Below are positions 1-12,200 of a stretch of DNA of 64,000 nt, piece by piece; the stretch's first letter is position 1; each line of letters starts with the position of its first letter. Both the position numbers and the translations under genes were made by a program. A model generated the notes under the pieces. The model was not told the origin of the DNA. It was given only the letters and a program-made list of their open reading frames with translations, and searched no databases. Source of the stretch: Sipunculus nudus (Eukaryota > Annelida > Sipuncula > Golfingiida > Sipunculidae); assembly GCA_026874595.1 (NCBI GenBank), contig CM049311.1, positions 33,003,176 through 33,067,175 on the forward strand. Reading direction: 5' to 3'.

Positions 1-117
1 CAGACCAATTGTTAGCTTGCTAAGTATACTTTCTAACAGAACCGACCAAGTGCGAGATAAATTCCGTTTTAAATCAGCTTATTGGTCAATCCCCCTGCAA
101 TGCTTGTTTAATTTCTG

Positions 118-224
118 GTTCTAATTTCAATAACAATAAGCTGGTGTAATTTTCCCGCCAAGCTGACCATCCAACGTCACTTGGCGGGAAAATTACACCA
201 GCTTATTGTTATTAAAATTAGAAC
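118..224. repeat. Near-perfect inverted repeat (hairpin)
   Basis: Two 45-base arms (118-162 and 180-224) are reverse complements with one mismatch, separated by a 17-base spacer. Similarity continues more weakly for some bases outside both arms. The arms contain the motif AATTTTCCCGCCAAG and its complement. This looks like a small palindromic non-autonomous element or part of one. No clean target-site duplication was identified. Confidence 0.85.
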
Positions 225-2573
225 AAGAATTAAGTTTTACAAGTCAGATCTTAACTAGCAATGAAACCCGCGCGTATATTACAACTAATAAAATAACATA
301 TATTCAAAGACCTCAGTGACATTTTAGTACTTAAATAATTCATTTCACCTGATAATATGGTTTTAATTGGGTCACTGTCAAAGGTCATTTCACAGGTGTT
401 CGGCGCGAAACATTAAACCGAACGTAATTAGGTCTGGGTTAAAGGTCATGTCTCCCAGAAGTTTGGCACCCATTACTAAATACACTCGGCCCCCAAGGAA
501 CCACAATTAGCTATGGAAATGGGTCGAGCATAATTGTCTGACTGTTACCATCATACTCATACATTTATGATGCATACCGAGTCAGTCTGTCGCATACCGA
601 CAAGAAACAAAAAGTACAGAACCAGTCTGTCACAAATATATATATATTATTCATGTAAAATAGGTCAACTTGTGACCTAGTTCTGGGTACCAAGGATCTC
701 ACTGTATGTTAAATCAGATGAAGCTGAGTCAAGTGGTCATAGATATTGCTCTCAGACGGACGGCTTAACGGCTAGACGGACATAGGGTGGTCATTATATA
801 GCTCAAATAGCTTCCTGGACCTGCCTTAGCGTCAGCCTGCCACGAAAACGTCTATTTTGATTAAACGATGGCATTGAAGTAAGGGTACAAGCTATGGGGT
901 TCAGATCAACTCTACATGTAAGTAGAGTGCACGCCAATACTAAGAGTACTTTTTCATCTTCTGCTTGTCAAACTGTCATTTTCCTAAGGTAAGACAAAAG
1001 AGTAACGTTATTCTGTGAGGAAATTTAATCTAATATATACTCATAGTTGAATAACGTGTATTCATGTAGCAGTTATTAATAACGAGGCTGGTTTTCTTCG
1101 GTAAGGTTCACTAGGTCTCTCCGTCCGTCATGACGGCTTGGCACCGGAAACTGCGGTAGCCGATACTACTCTATAATTCAGTTCTCGCGCCAGGGTGATC
1201 ACCAGAATTTTGTTAAACATAATTATTTAACAAATAAAACACAGCAATATAAGCAAATCTTTATGGCCATATGTTGAATAATACCACACAACAAATAATT
1301 TGATCCGACCCTTGGAATGATGGTCTATTTTGACTTGTGTCATGACTCGCAGGCCCCTATTAGTTTATTTAAAAAAGGGGGCCTGAATGTCACGTTGTCA
1401 TGGTTTGACCTGCAACAGGCCGATTATAAAATAGTTAACCATTTGGTTTTAAATCTTTTTCACATTTATGAACAAATGTTTAGTGGTTATTTTATGAATA
1501 ACTCGCTGATACACCTGGTATACGGGGCTTTTACTGGGGCTAGGGAGATATATTAACTGAGATGTGGAATGTTTGCTCATTTTTTATTCTAAAAATTAAA
1601 AGAAAATACAGTTTTTCAGTGGGAAAGTGTCTCAATAAGATATGTAAAATATTTGTTTTTACGTTTATTTTCGGCGCTTGCTCGTGCGGCTGTTATGAGG
1701 ACCAAATGAAAGATTTATTAAATGTACGTTCCAAGGAAACTGTTCCTGAAGAAGGAAACAAAAAAAGCATAGCTCGTAAGTAGCAGAAGCGGACAAAATG
1801 GGACTCCATACAGAGGGTCCGTATCCTATTTTCAGTCGCCGCAACCTTTTTTTCATCATATCATACCAATTTCGAGGCCTGAAACCTCTGCCTGAGCTTC
1901 ACCAACCCACTTCCTAAAATTGGGATCTGAATTAGGATTTTGTCATCAATCCTCCTGGGTTGAACACTATATTTCCTAAAGCGAAAAACGTGTTTTTCAC
2001 TTTTACTCACTGTGTAGTTATAATTGTATATAACTGGAACTTGCCGTGGAAGGCTGGTAGCAATGTGGGCAGCTGAACACAGGGTTAACAGAGTAACAGT
2101 ATACGGTTGTTTTTACTTAGGGGTATATTTATGTAATTCACTTATCGGATTCTGACAAAATAATCGAGACCTACGCAGGTCTAATAGCTTCCAGTCAGCC
2201 CAGCAAAAAACGCTGTGCTGAGGGATAGCTGGCCCAATTTTAAAGCCATATATATACGGAGCTATAGAGTGTCAAAGTGAGATTGTCCTGGGGATTGTAT
2301 AAATGGCACTACAAACTGAGACAGAATCAAACAAATGGAAAAGGAGGGCTCGTGGCTGAGATAAGCGCTTATAGTTTACACACTCTAAAATGTTTTATAA
2401 ATGTTACCGAATGAACATCAGAAACAGGTCACAACAAACATAGTGTTATAGCAATAATACAGTGTTTCTAGAACACACACACAGGCAGTTGTGCATCTGC
2501 AGAACGGAATATAACGAAAACTTGCGCAGGTCCTAAGATCAAGGTTAGTTGGTTATCTATCACTCTCTAACTT
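225..2573. other. Gene-poor stretch
   Basis: No coding exon is supported here apart from the weak candidate at 1562-1775. Around 750-785 there is a GACGGACGG-type stretch like the degenerate repeats at 20300 and 21070. The remainder is unremarkable AT-rich sequence. Confidence 0.5.
1562..1775 (+). CDS. Weak candidate first exon of a secreted protein
   Basis: An ATG-initiated reading frame runs from 1562 to a strong GTAAGT donor whose exon side ends at 1775 (phase 1). The translation has a hydrophobic, Cys-containing core (IFVFTFIFGACSCGC at roughly residues 36-50) followed by a charged tail, as in a signal peptide plus the start of a mature chain. A phase-1 intron after such a segment is common in extracellular proteins. 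The hydrophobic core lies far from the Met, and no partner exon downstream was recognised. It may be a chance frame that ends in a GTAAGT motif. Confidence 0.15.
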
Positions 2574-2576
2574 TTA

Positions 2577-3353
2577 AGGCCGGCACACATGTTGCGACCC
2601 GACTCAACTCAACAGGTTAAAAACTGTTTAGATGAGTTGAGTTGAGTCGCGTCGCAAAGTGTATGCGTGAAAACGACCCGACTCAACCAGAGTCGGCACC
2701 AGTCGGCGTCAGTTTTTGGTTTCTGGCAGTGTCAGAAAAAATCGTGTCCAGTTGAGTCGCGTCGTTCAGAAGTACAGTCAGCAACCAATCACATCTACGT
2801 CTCTGATCACATGCATGAGTACCTCGGTTATGTGATCTTCTTGGCCAAAATCGTATGGTGCAGAGAAAGACAGCAATACATTACATGAGCACTATGCGCG
2901 CATTATATATGAATATAGATCTGTATAGCCAATGTCACCAGTACAATGTCAGCATAATATCAATATGCTTCATGTTCACGGATGTAGAATATATAGTGTT
3001 TATCACAGGACATCGAATACTATTTTCTAGACTAAAATTTATCAAACTATGCGACGAGAAGAATAAAAAGGGCGACATACAGATACATACATGTACACTG
3101 ATAAATAATATGACATGTATTAATGAATTTGCTTTCATATGTCACAAGCTTGTCACCATTTTTGTTGATTTGAATGTACCGCCTCTGCCGTCGATCCAGT
3201 TGAGTTGAGTCGGGTCGTTATGTGTATGCACCCCAGTTTTCGTCAGTCTGCAGGGTCAAAAACTGGAAGAAACTGTAGAAAACTCGAGGAAACCCTGTTC
3301 AGTCGGGCCCAGTTGAGTTGAGTTGAATCGGGTCGCAACGTGTATGCCGGCCT
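2577..3353. mobile_element. 777-bp MITE with ~38-bp TIRs and TTA target duplication
   Basis: The left end begins AGGCCGGCACACATGTTGCG and the right end is its near reverse complement. The inverted repeats extend through a GACCCGACTCAACTCAAC block for about 38 bases. TTA flanks both sides (2574-2576 and 3354-3356). Subterminal copies of the GTTGAGTCG(C/G)GTCG motif recur near 2640, 2752, 3198 and 3320. The interior has no transposase-length reading frame. A 3-bp TTA duplication with such termini fits a PIF/Harbinger-type non-autonomous element. The superfamily is inferred from the target site only. Confidence 0.8.
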
Positions 3354-3688
3354 TTACGATCTGGTTGAGCCTTAAGTCACGATCAAAAAGAGAGGAAAAT
3401 ATATACTTTCTAATAATTACCTTAGAATCAAGATGGTTGGGAATTTCTTATCATCATAGTTTTATTAGTAAGCCCATCATTAAGAGTTATGCATTATATG
3501 CGTAGACCTCTACACACATTTTTCTAGGGAATTACAGCTGTCATGAACCAAAGCAAGATTGGCTATATAGTGTGTACATGACATACAGATACACAATATA
3601 TACGTATAGGGAAATGAACGAAACGGTCCTTTGCATGGGGTATAACCTTAAAAAATTATAAATAGCGACAGTTTGCCCCCAAACGTCG

Positions 3689-3696
<8 letters not shown>

Positions 3697-3727
<31 letters not shown>
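3697..3727. repeat. (GT)n microsatellite
   Basis: Uninterrupted GT dinucleotide run directly after an ATATAT tract. Confidence 0.95.
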
Positions 3728-3730
<3 letters not shown>

Positions 3731-4955
3731 TGCATTTTATATTTCATATATAACACAAACACATCCGCTAGCACGAACCATGCACGGAATATACACATCC
3801 ATATATCATAAGATCTCGGATGCCAATCTGCAACAAAGTAAATTTAAACCGGTATTTCAACTACAGAATGCTCAAAATCTCAACCCCAATGTGGCTAAAT
3901 ATAAAAAGCGCTCAGTCAAGAAGTGGCACTTATGTCTGACTTGACACCGATAAGACTAAGAGGAAATGTGCAGCCTTTGCCATTAAATTGTGTAAACTAT
4001 CAGTTTTAAGCCAAGACCAGATTTTTTTTTTGCAACACTTGAGTCCGCAATCGTTGGTAACTTGAACTTCCCACTTCAAGTGAGACCGTTTAATTTCCTG
4101 TCCATTTCCGCGTTGGCTGCATGAAACGGCATCTCTGCGGCAAGAGCCCTGGCTATTGATTTATCATGCTTGCTTAAGCTTCGTGTACGATATTTAACAT
4201 TTCACTGCATAACATTATGGTCGTTTTTTGTGTTCGCAAGGGTTTCAATTCGCGATATTCGCGAAAGGGAACGTATCGCGAAAATAAAACCATCATGAAA
4301 AAGTCTTCACCCTCGTACCATGATTACAACTTTTTACTGAGTTTTATAACTGACCGTATGAATATACATGTACCAAACGTTTTGACATCATGCATCATGT
4401 CTCTATATCGATGATTAAACAATTTACTGTGAGGCACGCATAGTGCATTCTGTACTTTTTATAACAATTATAGCTTACTGTCTATACGGTTTTTGGTATC
4501 ATCATATATGTGCTTTATTAACGCTTACCTTAATTTGTATACATGTTGGTATGTTTAGTCTATGCCTTGTCTTCTGGTGGTAATGATAAAATAACTAGTT
4601 TTTTATTGATTTTTGCTCAAACTCCTAGACATTTTGAAATACGCTTGTGAGAACCCTTCATGCTATAGCCCAACCAACATGTGTTCTAGGGGTTACGGAC
4701 GAAACACATATATTTGCTCTATTAGGTACTAGATCGAAGGAAATATATATTCGTTTTTTATAAACATATTACATTGTATTTTAAAACAATTTGCTCGTAT
4801 GTTACAATGATAACTATTTTTTTCATGCTCGCTTTGCTTACATCAAGAAACACGACAGTTTACACCAACATTACATTATAAACTTTATCTTAACTTGTTA
4901 CTCTGCTACAAAAGGGCAATTCTTTAGGTGTATGTGTCCAGGATGTAACATTGTC

Positions 4956-4983
4956 GTGTGTGTGTGTGTGTGTGTGTGTGTGT
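4956..4983. repeat. (GT)n microsatellite
   Basis: Uninterrupted GT dinucleotide run followed by TCTGTC. Confidence 0.95.
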
Positions 4984-5370
4984 CTGTCTTGTATATCTTC
5001 AAAACATATAAACATAAAATGTCATAATAGAGTTGTAAACATAAGAATATATGGAACATGGAGCCCTAAAGGGGAGAGAAATAAAAAAACCAAGTAGTAT
5101 GACTTGAGTGGTAAACACCAGCTGTGACACTGAAACTTACAAGACGGGATTTGTTAATTTCAGGTGCCTGGACACACCTTTTGCAGTGAATGTGAACTCA
5201 GCTGATAAGCCCCTCATTGTACTATGGAAAATCTTTTATATATCACAAAATAATTCTTTATTCTTCCACATCTGTGCTTGTTATTTGTGATATAGTCTTA
5301 AACATGTTTAATCACCTAACTTCAAATTCCAACAATACATTTAATGAAATATTCGTTTGGATGATATTTA

Positions 5371-5440
5371 CAATCATATTTGTTTAATACAATCATACTT
5401 GTTTAATACAATCATATTTGTTCAATACAATCATATTTAT
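5371..5440. repeat. 19-bp tandem repeat, about 4 copies
   Basis: The unit CAATCATATTTGTTTAATA repeats at 5371, 5390, 5409 and 5428 with single-base differences. It is AT-rich and non-coding. Confidence 0.9.
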
Positions 5441-6426
5441 ATGATATTTATATCCTTATATTCTTCCAGTTGGTACTTATAGAATAAAAAAAAAATTGCA
5501 TAAAGAAAGTTTGAAATTCTAACTATCCATATTTAAGAATAAATGTATACCATAAGGTTGACAGATATTTCTTTAAATTGTAAACCTTTATTCAACACCT
5601 AAGTTATTTATGATTACTCTCTATACAAAGTTCGGCGCAAATGAGGTAAAGTGAAAATGATTTATTGGGGATTGTTATGTCTATCCTTACGTACTACAAT
5701 AAAATAAATGAAACCGTCCTTGACAGTAAATGTTAAAACCTCACCAAAACATGGCACTCAAGCATGATGTTACAAAAGGAGTTCATTTAATTTTTGGGGA
5801 TACAACCCGCGCATACAATTGTGCAGATAGGGAGGCATATATCAGTGATAACTAGTAAATGTTCATATGTTTGGTTTGCGATCTATTTATTTTTATTTCT
5901 GAGGATGGGAGCAAAAGAAAAAAAGTTTTAATTTTTTTTTTGTTTATTTGTCATGTTATAAAGTTCAAACAGAAGCCTACGTCAATGGCGACCGGTGAAA
6001 ACTATAAAACAGGAACGGACGTATATTGTTTCAGGTCTGTGGTCTTTTGTCCTGCTTATATTTGCTATGTACAGATTAAATTATTTTTTTTCGGACAGAA
6101 CAGTACAGGGAAATTAGTTGGCCATATAAAAAGAATATAATTGGCCTGAACAAAGCCGTCGTATATATTTTTATTGCATATACATGTTCTTAACGCTATT
6201 AAATGTAACTTTGTGAAAATAATCTTTAATATTTTGTTTAATTTGGGGAAATTCGATAGGTAGTGAAACATGAGGAGCCTTACGGCGATAAAAAAATGAA
6301 AAATGTATTTCAAAACTTTTGTTTACTTTACAACCTATTGGACGACTCTTATTTTGAAATGATAATGCTTAAGGGTTCATTTAATTTATGATACAAAATA
6401 CCTATCCATGTAGGCGCGGATACAAG

Positions 6427-6448
6427 CCCCCCCCCCCCCCCCCCCCCC
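6427..6448. repeat. Poly-C run
   Basis: 22 consecutive C residues. Long C or G runs like this recur across the window, several of them inside MITE-like elements. Confidence 0.95.
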
Positions 6449-8474
6449 TTCTTGTCACCATGAGTATAGTCAGTGAAATGCTAAACGCTTACACAGTCAC
6501 TAAACCCCGGGAGATCATATGTCGGTGTGGTACTTAGCCTACATATACAGGTATCATACTTCCTATGTTTGTTGCGTCGCAAGGCAAAATTTCAGGCCCG
6601 GCGGAAGCATTTTCATTAAGGAGAGCAGAAACCGCTTAAAAGGAGTCAAGGGTTATATCTTTCCTCCAGCCCTGATTTTTCTTTTGGTGCAAAGTGGCCC
6701 TACAGTTTTATGTTCCAGCTGTTCTTGGGCTTGGACATCTTGCTCGAGAACATGATTAAGCGATTAAATAAAAAGCATGCATTTTCAACCCTTTTATCTA
6801 GAAATAAAATAATTTATTCTTTTAAACAAAACGTCAATATATTATCGTTCAAATAAAAAGTAATAAACAGTGTCTGAATATACATACATCATAGCATTTG
6901 GTTTTATTATAGGCAGTTGAAATTTACTGCCTCGTCATAAAAAAACATGTATGGGGGACTGGGATTTTGGTCGTTATAGATCAGTTGGAATTAAATAATG
7001 AATAAAATGTTTACAACGTTGGGCACTTAATTGTGCTCACATCTCATGTTCATCTCTATACGATGCCTTAAAAAGAAATAATTAATGTAACTTATTTTTA
7101 TTTATAAATTGGTTGATAGAAAAATATAATGTCCAGATCATTAATTCTTTTGCTTTGAATTCCCCATTCTAAATGCTTGCTCCAGAGAAGTCTTTATTTG
7201 CTAAGTTAATTATACCTCTGCGAAGCAAGGTTTAGCATTTCATTATCGACGCTGGTTGATTCGTCTGTTAGCAGCTGTACCCAACAGTTATAGACGGACT
7301 TATGAGGAGAGCCAGAAAACAATCCAAAATAATTTAAAGTTTCCCTGAATCATCATAATATTTTTATTTAAAAGATGCTTTACTGTTGTGAAAAAAAGGC
7401 GAAAAAAGACCGTCTTTATTTTTGTTTTAGGAATCCTTTAATGGAATATAAATTTCCGAAAGGGGGGAGCAGACCGGTTATGCAAAATCGAGTTTGGTGA
7501 ACTTGCCCCACATTTCTCTTGAATTATAATAATCCTTGTGCTATAAACTGTAAATTCACAAAATAAAAAATACACAAATAATTGTCTGACTTTAAATTCT
7601 GCATTTACTTTTTGTCTGAACTTTGTTCACGAGTTTCCAGTTGTTATCCCACTGGTTAATGCCCCCTAGGGAAATCTGCAAACGTAGACCCTGAAATGCA
7701 CGGCTTTCCATGACTGGTCACATTCTTTCATTGCAAGACCGCTAATCTAATAAAGAATAACAACAGATCTGTATTTCATCTTGCGTAGCTTGCCTCTATA
7801 TAGATCGTTCGCAAATCATTTGGTTGATTCCACTGCCCAGTTTATAATTCCGGAAATACCTGAAATGAGACGTACATGCAGCCAAAAAACATCGACCATT
7901 TATATGTTCTCCCCAATCTTGAAAAAAGGCCAAATTTGTACTTTTTTGAGGACCTCATACCACTTTATTATACTAATTACTCGAAATGCCACCCCAAAAT
8001 TTTGCCGCCCGGGCGGTCCGCCCCTGCCCCCCCCCCCCCCCCCTTAGGTACGCCACTGGAAGTTCTGATGAGATTTCACCGTTATGTGAATGAGACACCG
8101 GCCGGTTTTCGAACTGGGGAGTCCAACGCCTACCAGTAGGCTGTACTTCCCCTGTGTGGTTTTCTATATAGAGATGTATGAAGTACTATATATGACAAAA
8201 ATATTCACTCTCTTTATATATACAAAGGTATATATTTATATGTTTATAATAGGCTATGTTTTCCAAATTCATTCTTAACAATTGCTCCTGGTACAAAATT
8301 AAGCAAACTCTAATAATAACAACTATACACTTAATTTCTTGCTGTTCATTTATTCATTTATTATTGAGATATTACCTGTTAAGCTATATACATGATGGAG
8401 TGTGCAAACAAAGGTATACCAATATGTAACGTTAAACAGGAATTATGAGCATTTTCTTTGACAAAATACATTCT

Positions 8475-8480
8475 TTTATT
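8475..8480 (-). promoter_or_regulatory. Candidate polyadenylation signal of the oxidoreductase
   Basis: TTTATT on the plus strand is AATAAA on the minus strand, about 530 bases past the stop codon of the oxidoreductase. Another candidate lies at 8349-8354. Which one is used cannot be told from sequence. Confidence 0.3.
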
Positions 8481-9007
8481 TGACACAGGTTGGCGTGTCA
8501 AGATGGCCTCTGAATATAACAACATCAATCATGTCTTTTTCCCTGCAATAGGAAAGTTATTTAACAGTATTCTTTGTTAACAGTGTAATCATTATGCATA
8601 TTCTAATGAATATGATTGTGATAATACCAGAAGAAAATGCAGTTATTAGACACTGTGCAGTTAAAAATCTTGTCAGTTCACGTTACCATAAATTTATATA
8701 GCACTATGAAAATTGTACATAACACAGGTAAAAACTGAAACATTGTTTCCTGTTATAAAAGATTTGTGGGAATGTTGGGGAAGGGGGGCACACAACCTCC
8801 ACCCCACCTCCGTTTTTTTAACTGAAAGACTTAGGAAATAGAAGAATAAGTGCTTTATACTGAAAAACAGAGTCAGATATCCCATTATGACGCATTTTAA
8901 ACTACAATGATGCATAGATTTTCAAATTAATTATACACTATTTAAGGGGAAACCTGCTCCCTTAACCCCCCCCCCCCTTTCTTAAATCCTGTATCCACCC
9001 CTGAGTA

Positions 9008-9202
9008 TCACAACTCTGAATGTCCATCCTCAGAACGGACTTGTATCACAATTTTGCCTGTGTTTTTGTTCTCTTCCATATAACGATGTGCTTCTCCAAT
9101 CTTTGTCAATGGGAACACTGTATCCACGATCGACTTCAGCTTCCCTGACTCAAATAAAGGCAGAGCATTTTTCCTGAAGTCTTCTACCAGCGCTGCTTTA
9201 TA
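9008..9202 (-). CDS. TP53I3: Oxidoreductase exon 7 (C terminus)
   Basis: The exon starts after a TTTTCAG acceptor in phase 0 with YKAALVEDF and ends at TGA (9010-9008). It carries the conserved C-terminal helix and strand [18 protein letters not shown], which closes the catalytic domain in this family. The 65 codons include the stop. Confidence 0.92.
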   Translation of the reverse strand, partial: YKAALVEDFRKNALPLFESGKLKSIVDTVFPLTKIGEAHRYMEENKNTGKIVIQVRSEDGHSEL

Positions 9203-12200
9203 CTGAAAACACACAATAAAATTATTTGTTACAATAATGCTATATATAATATAGTGTGGCCGAGTCATTCTGAATACCTTATAAAAGAGTCGAGCTATCA
9301 ACAGGTTTATGTACATATAATGAATTCTACTAATTTATTCAAATATTCAAATTAATGTTAATTATCTCATTAAATATGTAAAATACAAATCTTTTCTGGT
9401 ATAAAAATTGATCCTGCAGGATAAAATACCCCAGGTTCAACTGAGAACATTATTCTAGTGAGGATTACCAAATTTTTCTTGGGTTTACGCTATTGGTTAT
9501 TTTTTTTTAGTTTGAATATAGCTGTTGTTTTCAGATGGTGGAAGAATAATGCAAACATTGATTTTTAGTTCTATTTGGTCCAAAGTTTTGACAAAGATAT
9601 GTTTTGAAAAATCTACATGGAAATTCAACAGAAGCCAGTATTCAGATGTAATTCCATACACTTTAAGTTGTTATAACAGCCTACTATGTATGATTTTGTG
9701 TAGTCATTATTATTTCTTACTGATCAAATTTTTTAACTGGTCTCATATCAAATAATGTAGTACTCTGAAGTAGACAAAGAAGTCAATCAAGATGTATGAA
9801 AACTGTGGAAAATTATCCTTCTGAGGCACTGTCAATTATCACTTAGATTTATAGTATTCTTATCTTTAGGAACAAAACTAATAAATGTTTTTGAAAATCC
9901 ATGTACATGAGTGGCCTTACCAGTAGTCAAGCAAACACTTGACCATAACCACCTTATCCAATGAAATAAATACTCACTTGGACAGACCGTGTTCTCAATG
10001 TTGTTGCTAAAAGGGATGCTCTTTTCCTTAAAAGCTTCCCAAGCAAATCTCCTTCAACCCTTGGCCCACCTGAAACAAGAAATTATACAAATGTATTTAG
10101 TATATTAAGTATACTTCCCTGCAGGTATCAGTGTGATCAAACAAAAAAATAAATAATCATTATTTATAAAATCCTTTTCTTCTGGGTGTAAAACTTGTTA
10201 TTATATGCCTTCTTCCTCTCAACTTCTCTGGTAAGTTTAAATCATTAATGTAGACTTTTTAGAATTTAGGAAAATGTGAATGTTTAAAGCACTGAAGGCA
10301 TATTTCATTTCATACATCTTTTCAGGTGTAATGAAAGGTGCTGAATCTAAATTTGTTGTATGCATATTAAGCAATATCATAGTTATGTAACAAAAGTAAA
10401 AACATTCAATTTTCTGCATTCTGGAGTTTTTTCCAGTGTTTGTTGTATAAAATCAACAAAGTTACATCAATTTATGTAAACTTCTTCATTTTCAAAAACA
10501 TTACTCCGGTGGCCATGAAACCATTTAAGTAGGCAGCTGTGGTCATTTGTGAGATGGACATACCTCAGATATGCCACATATGAACATGACTTGCATGCAT
10601 GGTTAAGTTTTTTATTATGACCCTATCTACTCATTAGTCACTGTAGAAACCGTAACACAATTTTTAAAGTATACGTCCAAAAGTTTTTTTTTGTGGTACT
10701 GTCTACTACATTAGGATGAAGGCAGCCATATGACAAGAATGAGATGTAATCTTTATATATTCTGGATTTAAACTTTTTTTTGTATGCACCCTGCCAGTTA
10801 TAAACCAGAGTCATAACATGTTGATGAAACACTGAAGTAAATTTGAGGTTCCTTTCAGCTCAAAAGTCTTCCATATTGATCACAAGGCTACATCCTAGAC
10901 GCCAACCAGGTCATGATTCTTGATTAGTTAGAATGGCCCATACTTTGACAGCTTGCTCATATTTGTTAAATTGAAATTTGGCAAAACTTTCATAAAATGG
11001 TATATTAATTCCAAATGATATACTGCAATGAAGGAAAGGGGCATAGTTCTAATGAACTATACTGAAATTAAAACCTTGCCTTTAAAGCAATAAGATTTAT
11101 TTAATGCAATAAATATTTTATATTCTTAATATTATATATTTTTTACAACATCTCAACTCCATTTATGAAGAACACTGTCACAGGTCACATGATCGGTCAA
11201 CTACACTAAAAAGTTCCTGATTGGTTGTTTAATGTCATAAATATTCTAAAAGTGTAACTAACAAAGTGAGGCTGCCAAGCCATGACAGACTCCATGGCAC
11301 TTAGCTCAAAGATTCAGATGAACCAGAAGGTTGCAAAATATAAATGTATCTTTTTGTTATGAAAGTTTTCATCTCATACTAGGCATTTGGTCCCTTATCA
11401 GCTGAAAGGCGGTTTTCCATAAGTGCATATTCCGTATGCGAAGTCTGAATCCACTAAGTTTGTTTTCCGTTAGTACGTATATGTGTAGTCTGTACTCCGT
11501 ATTGATAGATGCTCAATAGCTGAAGTTTTTCTTCATTTTTTTTTGCAAGCTATTTCACCATACATTTATTGTACATTTGTATATATTAGCATAAAAAGTT
11601 AATAAAATAAAAATTATAAAATTTTTAACAGATCATAATTAGTAATATTTTATACGAAACAATGATGTTTACGCTTCAATCAACTGTGAAAACATGTTGT
11701 ATGCGATAAAAATAGGAATACAAAATTCAGCCAAATGCAAATATGTTTGGTTTCCGGAAAACTGATGCCAGAAATGACATTTATACAAGTTGTACATAGA
11801 GACTGTGCATACAGCATGGCCTAAATGGGAAAACTCTATGCTAAACCTGAAATCGACACGATGATTGGTATGCATAGTGCGCAAAAATCGCTCACGGGAG
11901 CGTGCAGATACGGACTACACATATGGACTACGGATGCGTACTACACATGCGGATAAATGGAAACGGCCCAGTTAAAAAGTCTACAAAGTGATTTTTGCAG
12001 ACTACACATGCGGACTACGCATACGGACTACAGATACAGACTTCACACTTATGGAAAAGCATCTTTAGTGTAAAAGAATGTGATTACTGGTATAATTAAG
12101 TTTTTAAGAGAATTATAGCCAAATTTCAATTCGCACCTTTTGTCGAAACAGATCATAGATATTGAATTCACTAGTCTCAGTAGCTGGTTTATATGACATA

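Larger units (their letters stand above)
3357..8300. other. Gene-free stretch downstream of the minus-strand oxidoreductase
   Basis: No exon is supported on either strand. The stretch holds the GT runs at 3697-3727 and 4956-4983, a 19-bp tandem repeat at 5371-5440 and a C run at 6427-6448. Near 8030-8058 a C run is followed by GGTACGCCACTG, which reads as the right end of a hAT-type non-autonomous element. Confidence 0.5.

Noticed and set aside
7781-8139. Proline-rich frames ending in poly-C
   Set aside because: The proline run is a C homopolymer next to a MITE-like end; composition and overlapping frames argue against coding.
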